Source: an uncultured Eubacteriales bacterium (GTDB taxonomy: Bacteria > Bacillota > Clostridia > Oscillospirales > CAG-272). From it: 32,166 bases of DNA. The notes beneath the pieces were generated by a model. It did not search any database, was not told the origin of the DNA, and saw only the letters and a program-made list of their open reading frames with translations. Positions 7,444 through 16,000 of this stretch are shown piece after piece (position 1 is the first letter of the stretch; each line of letters begins with the position of its first letter). The stretch spans positions 1-32,166 of the forward strand of contig CATWNM010000029.1 in the NCBI GenBank assembly GCA_958352145.1. Direction: 5' to 3'. The translations under genes and the position numbers were made by a program.

Positions 7444-8136
7444 TCATCCAAAACGGCGGCAAACGCCGTATTTTGAAAAAGCCGTCTGCCGTACTCCGTC
7501 TGTTTGAATCAAATCCGCAATGATCTCCGGGAGAAAGCCGTCATATTTTACTTCCATAATGATTGTTTTGGGGGTATCCGTCGCGCAGATATCATGGTTC
7601 TCCGAGTTCAAGAACCGCTGGCAGTACAAACTTGTTCGAATGTCAGAATCAAACGTAATTCGAACGTTTCCTACACGGTACACATACGGCTCTCTCAAAT
7701 AGGAAACCAATACGCGCGGCCGGAGCAGATGATTTTTCATTTTCGTATACAACTCCCGGACCAACGGCGCCGGATGCATAAGCATCCAATCTGTATTTCC
7801 ATTTAGAAGTTTCCGGCATTCCTGTTCCGTGAGCACGGCGTCAATTTTCATGCACAGGCCATCACGCTTTATCTTCTTTTCTAGCGCAATATACGAAAAA
7901 TCATCATTGTAATACCGTATGCGAAACTTCTCGCGCACAGGGATTCCATTAACTTTCTCGCGCAACGCCTGGTCATAGATATTATCAAAATAAACGCTTC
8001 GAATCCTGTAGCGGCCGTTCGTCTGCGTATGCGGATCCCGCGCCATAATGGGGGACAGACGCTGCCGGATCGACAAATAGTTCAGATAATCGATCTCATA
8101 TTTGAGTTCATGCCGGTAATGCGCGGTCTTTTCCAT
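7444..8136 (-). CDS. VTC-domain protein (polyphosphate polymerase-like)
   Basis: The 230-residue product is a VTC/triphosphate-tunnel-type protein. Basic and acidic residues expected to line the tunnel are visible: HELKYEI (Lys12), YRIRSVYFD (Arg44/Arg46), KFRIRYYN (Arg72/Arg74), ALEKKIKRDG (Glu86-Lys88), LRPRVLVSYLREPY, ITFDSDIR, IIMEVKYDGFLP and a terminal SKY. Eukaryotic VTC4 makes polyphosphate from ATP; bacterial stand-alone forms are annotated as polyphosphate polymerases, with activity mostly unproven. I start it at ATG 8134-8136, because GAGGAG (8146-8151) sits 9 nt upstream and the family start (K-x-H-E-x-K-Y) follows at once. A TTG 45 nt further upstream extends the frame without a binding site. 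It is the first gene of the VTC-DUF4956-CotH operon. Confidence 0.85.
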   Translation of the reverse strand: MEKTAHYRHELKYEIDYLNYLSIRQRLSPIMARDPHTQTNGRYRIRSVYFDNIYDQALREKVNGIPVREKFRIRYYNDDFSYIALEKKIKRDGLCMKIDAVLTEQECRKLLNGNTDWMLMHPAPLVRELYTKMKNHLLRPRVLVSYLREPYVYRVGNVRITFDSDIRTSLYCQRFLNSENHDICATDTPKTIIMEVKYDGFLPEIIADLIQTDGVRQTAFSKYGVCRRFG

Positions 8137-8268
8137 AGTTATGCGCTCCTCTTCATTGAGATAAGAGCAGTATAGCCGCAAAGGTCAAAATGTACTTGAA
8201 AAAGAAAAATAAATTTAACATTCTTAACATAAAATTTGCATATTGATTTGACCGCCAATGCATATAAT

Positions 8269-8311
8269 CATAACCATCGGCAAAGCCGGTGGTATGCTCA
8301 GCCCTCGGCTG
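8269..8311. repeat. Tandem GC-rich hairpins in non-coding DNA
   Basis: The first hairpin pairs 8269-8281 with 8285-8296 (12 bp, one bulged A, AAA loop). The second pairs 8299-8303 with 8307-8311. They stand out in an AT-rich gap (8137-8797) without a recognisable gene. A TATAAT at 8263-8268 lies just upstream on the plus strand but lacks a good -35. They may be an end of an IS200/IS605-type element, part of a small RNA, or a leader structure of the VTC operon on the other strand; I cannot decide. Confidence 0.4.
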
Positions 8312-8372
8312 TGTCAAATAGGGATCAACAATTTTTTGTTTTCTCCATTTTTGCACAAATTAATATACAGAT

Positions 8373-8412
8373 ATACAGAGTGTTTTTGCAAAAGATACAA
8401 AGCACTCTGTAT
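8373..8412. repeat. Inverted repeat, 10 bp
   Basis: ATACAGAGTG (8373-8382) and its perfect complement (8403-8412) enclose a 20-nt loop. There is no T run on either side, so it is not a standard terminator. It belongs to the hairpin-rich gap between the pilus and VTC operons. Confidence 0.4.
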
Positions 8413-8474
8413 TATTGCTTTATATATATTACAGATTCAAGCATAGTTTGAAGCGGTTGTGCAGCATCATAAGT

Positions 8475-8511
8475 AAAGCCCTATTTGATTTTTCATCAAA
8501 CAGGGCTTTTT
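8475..8511 (+). terminator. Intrinsic terminator in the pilus-VTC gap
   Basis: A 14-position stem with one A-C mismatch (8475-8488 with 8495-8508) and a 6-nt loop is followed by T-rich sequence on the plus strand. On the minus strand the tail is weaker (TTTACTT), but this is the only candidate terminator downstream of the pilus operon. Its better orientation would end a plus-strand RNA from the hairpin region at 8263-8470. Confidence 0.55.
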
Positions 8512-8613
8512 CTATTTTGTCAGGCATTTATGATTGACAATTGATACCGTTTCCAAGGCTGGCAATCAGGATAGATTTTTGTTCAGCTTTACGGAAATGT
8601 TTTTATCCGGTTC

Positions 8614-8778
8614 TTATTTAACAGTAATATATGTATTGCTTCCACTGTCATCATTATGCATTTCTTTGCCGCAGATAAATTTTTTCAAATCGTGATTTTT
8701 CAAATCGAAAATATAAACAAAAAAGTAGGTAATCCACTTCCATGAATCACCATAGTTGAAAGCGCCATTTTCACGCAT
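8614..8778 (-). pseudogene. Small ORF or decayed gene fragment after the pilus operon
   Basis: A 54-codon frame starts at ATG 8776-8778 and ends at TAA 8614-8616. It reads like protein (GDSWKWITYFFVYIFDLKNH, then a Lys/Asn/Thr-rich end). After the TAA the same frame continues for 15 protein-like codons (EPDKNISVKLNKNLS) to a TGA near 8566, which suggests an in-frame nonsense mutation in a once longer gene. There is no Shine-Dalgarno sequence before the ATG and a stop lies close upstream. I do not recognise a family. It could also be a real short protein co-transcribed with the last sortase gene. Confidence 0.3.
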
Positions 8779-8797
8779 ATATCGGTTTCATGTGATA

Positions 8798-9445
8798 TTA
8801 TTCGGGTTCTTCGCGGATATTCCGCTTCATCTCACACCGCACCGTTACTCTTGACGCGCCCCCGGGCGTACAGGTAAAAAGCGTCAAGGGATATTCCCCG
8901 TTTGTCATCTCCTCGATTCTGTCGGGGGCGAGGATTTTTGTTTCCGCAACCGTATACGAAAAGACATTTCCGTCAATATCCGTAAAAACGATATCATCGC
9001 CTGCTGTAAGTACTTTCAGTCCGCCGAAATGCTTGTTATAATCATGACCCGCAATTACCATATTTTTTTTATATATTGAACCAGAATAGCAGCATGGAGA
9101 TTTTTTAAGAGCCTTATAGCTCCATTCTTTCATAACCGGCAATGCTATATCAAGAGCCGGTATTTCCAGCTTTCCAATATATTCAAAACCGCCTATTTCT
9201 TCCGATGGCATATCCATATCCGGATTTAAAACGTAATCCGGAATAACCGCTTCCCCGACGTCCTCGGCGCGCAAAGGCGTGTCAAACTTCATTTCCGACA
9301 GCGCGTCAAAGGCGGCTTTCTCGGCTCTATTTTGTTCGTACAGATTATTTGCGGCAAAAATCACGGCGGAAGCTGTCAGCAAAGCGCCTGTTATCATCAA
9401 TACTAAGCTTGATTTTACTCGTTTATTTTTCATCGTTTTCACCAT
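8798..9445 (-). CDS. Second sortase of the pilus locus
   Basis: The 215-residue product has an N-terminal signal anchor (about 13-33) and a sortase barrel with all three catalytic residues: His134 (VIAGHDYNKHF), Cys192 (LTLFTCTPGG) and Arg199 (ASRVTVRCE). Sortases cleave LPXTG-like signals outside the membrane and join the Thr to a pilin lysine or to the peptidoglycan cross-bridge. It is shorter than the other sortase of the locus and lacks a C-terminal membrane helix, so a housekeeping or class D-like anchoring role is more likely than pilus polymerisation. The class is inferred. The start overlaps the minor pilin gene by 23 nt. ATG 9431-9433 (four codons in), with GGTG 6 nt upstream and overlapping the pilin stop, is an equally good start. 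It is the last complete gene of the pilus operon. Confidence 0.85.
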   Translation of the reverse strand: MVKTMKNKRVKSSLVLMITGALLTASAVIFAANNLYEQNRAEKAAFDALSEMKFDTPLRAEDVGEAVIPDYVLNPDMDMPSEEIGGFEYIGKLEIPALDIALPVMKEWSYKALKKSPCCYSGSIYKKNMVIAGHDYNKHFGGLKVLTAGDDIVFTDIDGNVFSYTVAETKILAPDRIEEMTNGEYPLTLFTCTPGGASRVTVRCEMKRNIREEPE

Positions 9446-10520
9446 CTGTTCTTTGTTTTATCCAACCTATCATAAAAACAACCACGCCGCATATCGCAAG
9501 TAATGATACCGGCCACCACAGCAGCCCTGTCTGCGGCAGTTCCGGCGGAAGCGGCGTTTCGGTGTTGTACGGCTCATCCGGGGTATCATCCGAAGGCGTT
9601 TCCGTTTCGCCCGGAACGGTCGGTACATTCGGCTTATCGGGATCCGCCGGGTCAGCCTGAGCGTCGGGATTTTGCGGGTTATCGGGACTATCAGGATTAT
9701 TTGGCTTATTGTATGTATTTGTTACAAGAAAAGTGATTCCCTCCTTATTCACCGTCACTGTATAATTTTCCGGTACGTCATTTTCAACAATCTGCCATTC
9801 GGAACTGCTGTTTAATCCGCTCCATGTATAGCGCCAGTTGTTTTGCTCATCCAAAGTAACCGTTTCATATGCTTTTCCGTTTTTCAGCAACGTAACCGAA
9901 ACACTTTCCGAGCGGCTTTCAGCACTGTCATTCTTCCATGCTTTTAACACCTTTCTTGTCAGCATAGTGGCGTCTCCTCCGCCGCCGTGATAAATTGAGT
10001 CGAATTTAACGTTGGCTGTTACGTCATACTGCCAGGTGTTATCTGCACCGTAATTCGGAAGACAAACCAAAAACGGAGTGGAAGTATAGGTGTAATTACC
10101 GTTTTTATAACTGCTTCCCGTTACCAGATAAAGTCCCGTGTCCAACCCGGAGAAAGAAGCTTTTCCGGAGGAATCTGTTTTTCCGGCAGCATCGGGAACG
10201 ACTCCATCTGCCGCCGCATAGCCCGCCATGGTCTGCGCCAGCGCCCGCCAGCCGGCGCTGTCAAGATTGTCTAATGACAGGGAATACTGATTGAATTTAT
10301 CAGACAGAGTAAATTCGCAGTACTCCGAAATCTCGGCGGCTTTATATACCTTAAATTCAACATTTGCTGCACTTTTGCCGCCCGGGCAGAAAGATACCGC
10401 GAAATTTGCCGCCTTTTCCGTATCAATCAAATCATATGCGTAAGCGCTCTGTGAAAACAGGAGAAAACATAGCATAAAGCAAAGGATTAGACCAATCAGC
10501 TTATTCTTTTTCAAATTCAT
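9423..10520 (-). CDS. Minor (basal) pilin with LPQTG sorting signal
   Basis: The 365-residue product has a signal peptide (1-28, ending SAYA) and an N-terminal pilin-like domain (about 30-180). A Cna-B-type beta-sandwich follows (about 188-272, from RKVLKAWKND to FLVTNTYN). Next come a Pro/Asp/Asn-rich spacer (about 273-325) that would span the cell wall, LPQTG at about 331-335, a membrane helix, and a tail with few basic residues. The single Cna-B domain, proline-rich wall-spanning stalk and small size fit a basal pilin that anchors the fibre to peptidoglycan. AGAGGT lies 8 nt before the ATG. The gene follows the class C sortase by 21 nt and overlaps the next sortase gene. Confidence 0.85.
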   Translation of the reverse strand: MNLKKNKLIGLILCFMLCFLLFSQSAYAYDLIDTEKAANFAVSFCPGGKSAANVEFKVYKAAEISEYCEFTLSDKFNQYSLSLDNLDSAGWRALAQTMAGYAAADGVVPDAAGKTDSSGKASFSGLDTGLYLVTGSSYKNGNYTYTSTPFLVCLPNYGADNTWQYDVTANVKFDSIYHGGGGDATMLTRKVLKAWKNDSAESRSESVSVTLLKNGKAYETVTLDEQNNWRYTWSGLNSSSEWQIVENDVPENYTVTVNKEGITFLVTNTYNKPNNPDSPDNPQNPDAQADPADPDKPNVPTVPGETETPSDDTPDEPYNTETPLPPELPQTGLLWWPVSLLAICGVVVFMIGWIKQRTDGENDEK

Positions 10521-10541
10521 AACGATCTACCTCTTTAAATT

Positions 10542-11351
10542 TCACCCGCGTTTGCGGTATTTTATCATGACAAACAATATCAGCGCAAAAAGCAGCGGAG
10601 CGGCGACAACAGGCGCTACGATCAAAGGCTCAATCTGAACTGCGTCGGCTGCGACATGAATATTTTCGGTCGTTACAATCCTTTGACCTCTGACAAGCAG
10701 TCTGTGCGTATTGACGCCGTAGGGTGTGCAGGTAATCAACGTGCAGAAATCCCCGCCGTCTATGATCCCCAGTTTTTCAATATCATCCGGCTCTACCACA
10801 TTGATCTGATCGACCTGATAAGTCAGTACACTGTCCAAAATATATAGCTTAAAAATATCCCCCTCGGTCAGTCTGTCAAGATTTGTAAACAGTTTCGCGG
10901 AGGGGAGACCTCTGTGCCCCGATAAAAGACAATGTGTGCTTTCGCCGCCGACCGGAAGACTGCTCCAGTTCAAATGCCCGACGGCAAACTGCAGCACCGA
11001 ATCCTCGGTATTGTGGTATATGGGAAGAGACACGCGGATCGACGGAATTTCAATATGTCCCATCATCCCCGTGCCGTTTGTATTAAGCAGGCTTTCATAC
11101 CAGCTTTGCTGTTCGTCGGAGGTAATAATGTATCCGCCGTTTGTTGCAGCATTTTGGTTATATTCTCTTGCCGCCTCCCACAACAGGTTGTAGTCCTCCT
11201 CGCTCAGGTTTTCCATAACATTCTCATAATCAGCTATTGCCCTCGTCTGGTGAAAGGAATTATAGTAATCGCTTACAGAGGGGTACAGCAATAAAGACAG
11301 CCCCGTAAAAAAGATAATAACAAGCAAAATTGTAGATAAATTCTTTTTCAT
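10542..11351 (-). CDS. Class C (pilin-polymerising) sortase
   Basis: The 269-residue product has an N-terminal membrane segment (about 6-23) and a second one near the C-terminus (about 244-264) followed by KYRKRG, the double-anchored topology of class C sortases. Catalytic residues are His146 (LLSGHRGLP), Cys208 (CTLITCTPYG) and Arg217 (NTHRLLVRG); the TLITCTPYGVNTHRLLVRG block is typical of class C. It would link pilin subunits by isopeptide bonds through their sorting signals. The lid motif (DPX) usual in streptococcal SrtC is not obvious. It lies directly downstream of the backbone pilin, separated by a GC-rich hairpin. AAGGAG lies 9 nt before the ATG. Confidence 0.92.
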   Translation of the reverse strand: MKKNLSTILLVIIFFTGLSLLLYPSVSDYYNSFHQTRAIADYENVMENLSEEDYNLLWEAAREYNQNAATNGGYIITSDEQQSWYESLLNTNGTGMMGHIEIPSIRVSLPIYHNTEDSVLQFAVGHLNWSSLPVGGESTHCLLSGHRGLPSAKLFTNLDRLTEGDIFKLYILDSVLTYQVDQINVVEPDDIEKLGIIDGGDFCTLITCTPYGVNTHRLLVRGQRIVTTENIHVAADAVQIEPLIVAPVVAAPLLFALILFVMIKYRKRG

Positions 11352-11383
11352 TACGGAACTCTCCTTATGGCTGTGCGCACCGG

Positions 11384-11408
11384 GCGCGGGGGAGATAGCC
11401 CCCCGCGC
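11384..11408 (-). promoter_or_regulatory. GC-rich intercistronic hairpin between backbone pilin and sortase
   Basis: A 9-bp stem made only of G-C pairs (11384-11392 with 11400-11408) and a 7-nt loop lies in the 76-nt gap. No T run follows on the minus strand, so it is not a classical terminator. It probably protects the upstream pilin message from 3' decay, which would help make far more pilin than sortase. Confidence 0.5.
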
Positions 11409-11427
11409 TCAATCCGCTAAAAAAATC

Positions 11428-12921
11428 TTATTTCGCGCCGTTCATACGCTTTCTGGTGACAAGAAGTATTCCCGCGCCAATGAGCAGGATGCTGCCCAGC
11501 ACGTAGAAGATTGTCGTACCGATACCGCCGGTTTCCGGCATTTCACTGCCCGTTTGGTTCACAATCTGCAAACCGCCGCTTATATATGTATATGTAGTCG
11601 GATCTGAACCTTCAACCGCACTCACTGTTGCCCAATTGTCTTCAGCGCCAAGTGCGAAGGGCTGCGCCGCCGCAAGAGGATTGTAGCCCGCCGGCGCATT
11701 TATTTCTTTCAAATAATAGGTTTTGCTTGCAAGTCCGTCAAGCTTGACATTTCCCGCTTCGATATAGTCCACTGCGGTCTCGCCATCTGCAATCGGTCTG
11801 TAGTAGGCGTCTGCGCCTTCGCCGACTTTAATGACGTTGACTTTCTGTGTGCATGCGTCATCCGTATACATCTCAAATTGTGCGCCGGAAAGGATTGCCT
11901 TATCCGAAGTGGTTTTTACAAGGCTGAAGCCGTAGTTTTTCACTTCAACCTGTTTTTCTGCGGAATAGCTGTTTCCGTACTGCAGCTTTGCCTTGTTGGT
12001 TTCTACTCCGGTTGTAACTGCGCTCGGCTGTACAACCGCGCTGTATGTAATAGTGATTGCCTTACCCTTCGAAAGCGTGCTTGTGTAGGTTTGAGGGAAG
12101 GTAATCTCAAAGATGCACGTGCTGTCTTCTAATGTGTCGTCGGTTCTGTCCTTTACTTTGATTGTATAGTTAGTTGTGTTAACAGGTGTAGCTGTAGCTG
12201 GATCCCCTTCCTGGGTGGTTACCGTGAAATCAGAGTCCTGTACTGCACCGTCTGTCCCCGTGCCCTTAAGCTTCAGTCCGCTTGACATGGTATCGTGTAC
12301 AATATAGCTTGTCGCTGCATCGCCGCCCGCCGTTACCGTTAAGGTAAAGGTCACCGTTTCACCGACGCTTGCTGTAGTTTTATCAGCAGTTTTTGCAATA
12401 TCAGGCTTTTCATTTTTCTCGTTTATTGTCTTTGTTTCACTCGTTGTATGAAGCATGCAGAGCGAACCGAGAGAGGAGGTGATGAAATAATAGCCTGCGT
12501 CAAGTCCGGTGATTGAAATCGGATCCGTAGCTGAACCCGTTCCGGTTACAGAATCGCCGCTCTGTGTTTTCCCTTCCTTGTTGGTGTTCAAATAAGTGGC
12601 AAAGCTTTTCGCTATGTTTTCGTTAAATGCGCTGCTAATTGTCACGTTGTAGCTGCCGCTTATGTTCGGAGTGAGCGTCAAGCCGCAGCCTATGTTGTTC
12701 GTTATAAAGCTTTCCACAACACTCTTCCACTCACTGTCCGACGCCATGGTGTACGCATAATTGTTTCCGTTCTGCGATACGTCAAAAATTTTGTACGCTG
12801 TATAAGTTTGACCCTCTACAGAATTTGTAATTTTAACGTCTGCCGCCAGCGCCGGAAGCGCCATTGCCAGCGCCAGCAGCGCCGCCAGAATAAATGCAAA
12901 GATTCTTTTTACTTGTTTCAT
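11428..12921 (-). CDS. Major backbone pilin, MPETG sorting signal
   Basis: The 497-residue product has a signal peptide (1-27, cleavage near ALAA). It continues with an N-terminal domain, then a DUF11-like/isopeptide-forming pilin domain starting at KPDIAKTADKTTASVGETVT (about 172-310). A Cna-B domain follows (about 328-450) with the donor lysine region FSLVKTTSDK and the E-box YYLKEINAPAGY. The sorting signal is MPETG at about 461-465, with a membrane helix and a KRMNGAK tail. These are the features of isopeptide-forming fimbrial shaft proteins, polymerised by the class C sortase encoded next. AAGGAAGG lies about 10 nt before the ATG. The 81-nt gap to the adhesin gene contains no clear promoter. 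Confidence 0.9.
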   Translation of the reverse strand: MKQVKRIFAFILAALLALAMALPALAADVKITNSVEGQTYTAYKIFDVSQNGNNYAYTMASDSEWKSVVESFITNNIGCGLTLTPNISGSYNVTISSAFNENIAKSFATYLNTNKEGKTQSGDSVTGTGSATDPISITGLDAGYYFITSSLGSLCMLHTTSETKTINEKNEKPDIAKTADKTTASVGETVTFTLTVTAGGDAATSYIVHDTMSSGLKLKGTGTDGAVQDSDFTVTTQEGDPATATPVNTTNYTIKVKDRTDDTLEDSTCIFEITFPQTYTSTLSKGKAITITYSAVVQPSAVTTGVETNKAKLQYGNSYSAEKQVEVKNYGFSLVKTTSDKAILSGAQFEMYTDDACTQKVNVIKVGEGADAYYRPIADGETAVDYIEAGNVKLDGLASKTYYLKEINAPAGYNPLAAAQPFALGAEDNWATVSAVEGSDPTTYTYISGGLQIVNQTGSEMPETGGIGTTIFYVLGSILLIGAGILLVTRKRMNGAK

Positions 12922-13002
12922 TGTTTTTCCGCCTTCCTTAAAATAAACGTTAAATTGTTTTTATATATGGCATAACCGACGTTTTTGCCTAATTTTACAG
13001 GG

Positions 13003-16000
13003 TTATTTGCAAAACCTCCCCTCACGCCTGCGTTTTATGATATATCCGCATAAAGCCGCCGCCAAAAGCAGCAAGCCGGATACCATGTAAATGATTGTTC
13101 CGCATCCGCCGGTTTCCGGAAGCTCGTAGCCGCCGTTGAGTGTATTGGGTACGGTGATTGTATAAAGCGTTTCGCCGCTCGACTGAAGCACGCCGCCATC
13201 GGAGAAAACGCCGACCGGCAGGGAGGAGTCTGAAAGCTGAAGCGTTCTGTCTATGATTTGTAATGCAATCGGACTTTCGATAGGCCAAAAGCCTGTCGGA
13301 GCGCTGACCTCTTCCAAATAATATGTACCGTCCGGCAAATCGGGAAATTTCACCAGCCCGTTCGCATCAGTCACAAGGGTGGCGTCCTCTTCATTTACCG
13401 TCCAGCCGACCGCACCGGAGTCAGACGCTTTGTAATAGTGGTTTTTGCCGTCTTCATCGGTATAATACAGCCGGAATTTTGCACCGAAAAGCGTTTGGCT
13501 CGGGTCGTTTGCCGAAACCTTCTTCACCGCCAAATCCACTCTCGGCTTGTCCGTCACTCTCACAAAGGTGGAACTGGAAAACAGATTGGAGATGTTGCCG
13601 TAGCTTGTTAAATCGGTGTAATTGGTGGTGCGTCCGGTGGTCGCCTGACCTGCGCCGTAGGCGTAATCCTGATAAATCGCAAGATCGCTCCAGCCGACAT
13701 CGGTGAACAGGCGGATCATATTCTCGCCTTCAAGCGTCGCGGCACCCTTTTCACCCGCCTGCGCTCTCGCGCTTTGGTTGTTGTTGGGCGTGTAGTCGAA
13801 TACAACCTCCTTCGTGCTGTCCTCTGCCAATGTGTCGGCATACTCCAAATAGGTCACCATAGCCTCTTCGCGTTTATCTGTGGCTCCCAAACCGTAGCCG
13901 TCGTCCCGTGCGGAATTTGGCTTAACAAAATACCATTTGTCGGTAGCGGTACCATCCTCCACATGGATGACGTCTCCGGAAATATCGTCAAAGGCGGAGA
14001 AATCCTCAGCGTTGTTCTGAATCAAGGCGCCGTAGACCCAGGTCATGGTTTCGTCAACGTCGCCGTGAGAAGCGTAGGCGTCCAATGTGCTGACCAGATA
14101 GCCGATGCCGTTGCCGACCGCAACGCCGTTGTTGTCGGATTTGGCGTTGGCATATACGCCGTTTTGGTTCACTAGTACGGGAATTTCCTCCTTGTTAAGC
14201 GTAAAGCCTGCGGGAGCAGCAATCTCTCTGAGGTAATAGCAGCCGGGTTTGAGCTTATTGAAATGCCCCGTGCCGGTCTCGCTGACCGCAGTGCAGACGT
14301 CGTGGGTCGCTCCCACAAGAAAATTTCCGTCCGCATCAGTTGCCGGATCGACAAAATACTGTGAGCCGACGGGAGCAACGTCCCCGCCGTCCGCATTTTT
14401 TGCAGGAGCGGTAAGCGTAACGGTAATCCTTCCGACATTTGTTCCCAAAAGTCCTTCATAGGCGCCCGTTTCTTCGTCATATTTAATTGTCGCCGCAGTG
14501 TTAACCGTATAGTCGCCATAGCCGATCACATAAGCGGATTCATTACCTAATTCTTCCGTTCTGACGCCCATAACGACCGCGTAGCCCGGTCTCGGGTTTG
14601 AAACGGCGTTGTCAAGCGGCGCCACATAGACCTTGCTGCCTGTCGCAGCGTCATGACCGATATAGTAAATGAAGTTGTAGCCGTAGGATATGCTCTCTTT
14701 TGTAGGCGCAGCGTCATACACGTCATACAAGGCGAATATCGCATCGTTTACCAGCTCGCCCGTCTCGCTTTCTTTGTCCGTCTTCTGGAAGAACAGGCGG
14801 TTTTCCAGATTCGGTACCGAAATGGTCGTGCTCCACTGCAGCTTGAAGCCGTTCACCTCGCTGATCAGATTATCATGAGAGTAGACACGGACGGTATTTT
14901 CCGCTGTCGCATCCTCTATGCTGTTCGCACTGGTCCAGTAATAGGCAACCACGTACTGCGGATCCGAATCGCTGGGATTGGATGTGTCAAGCAGTTCGTT
15001 GTTCAGCATAAAGGTATAATAGCGGTTAATACTGCCCGGCAGATGCTCTAACAGAAGCTGCATGCCGTTGCCACTTTCCTGGAAGGTCAGCGCGCTTTCG
15101 CCCGCCAGCTTTGCCTGAGCCTTTGCTGCATAGAGTACGGCTTCGATATTCGTCGGTGCGGTGTCAAAGGTAAGGCTGTTCCACTCCTCTTCGGTCTTCG
15201 GTTCGACCGGAACGGCGTTTTCCACGCCCGGGACGCTCTCTACCACAGTATAGCCCTTTTTATCGGTGCCGTATACCGGATACCAGTAATCATAGCCGTA
15301 GCCGTGCCAGAAATCTCTGCCGTTTCGCTTCAGCACCACGGAAAACAGCGTTCCGTTTTTTGCGTTATTGACGACGTCGTAGTAGTTCACCGAATAAATT
15401 GGCATGGTCACTGTATCGCCGCTGACGCTGTCTTGAATCTCTCTTTCACCGACCCTCCACACATTATTGTTGTCGTTGCTGTTGTGGCTGGCGTTGTACA
15501 TGTCGGTCGCGACGCTTGTGTATTCCCTTGCGGCGTACAACTGATTGGTTGCGTTTACCAGAACATTGCCGTGCGCCAGCACGCCGGAATTGTAGGTGTT
15601 GTTGCAGAACATCAGACCGCCCTCAATCGAAAGATAAATCTCGTCCGAAACGGTTCTGAAGCCTTCGGGGATCTTTACCTCGCGCAGAATCATCTTATTT
15701 CCGAACATACTCTCAAGCTCTTCCATGGAGTAGGGCATACCGTCTCCGCTTAAAAAGGGCATTTCTCCGTTTTCCGTAACGCCGTGGAACGCCGAGGTTA
15801 TGACGACGCCTGTGCTGTTGCTCATATTGCCGTTTTCCGGGTTTATAGTAAAGCTCTTAACATCCTCGGATGTATAAAGCTTGCCGTTATCGCCGATGTA
15901 ACTGTATGTCTTGTCAGCGTTCTCGACTGCACGATAGATTGCAAGCACCGCATTGTCTACGAATCTTCCGTACTGATCCACCTTTTCAATTTTGCTGACC

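Noticed and set aside
8153..8356. 67-codon minus-strand frame upstream of the VTC gene
   Set aside because: Part of it looks protein-like, but it spans the paired hairpins at 8269-8311 and overlaps the VTC start region without a binding site. It is better read as a by-product of the hairpins.
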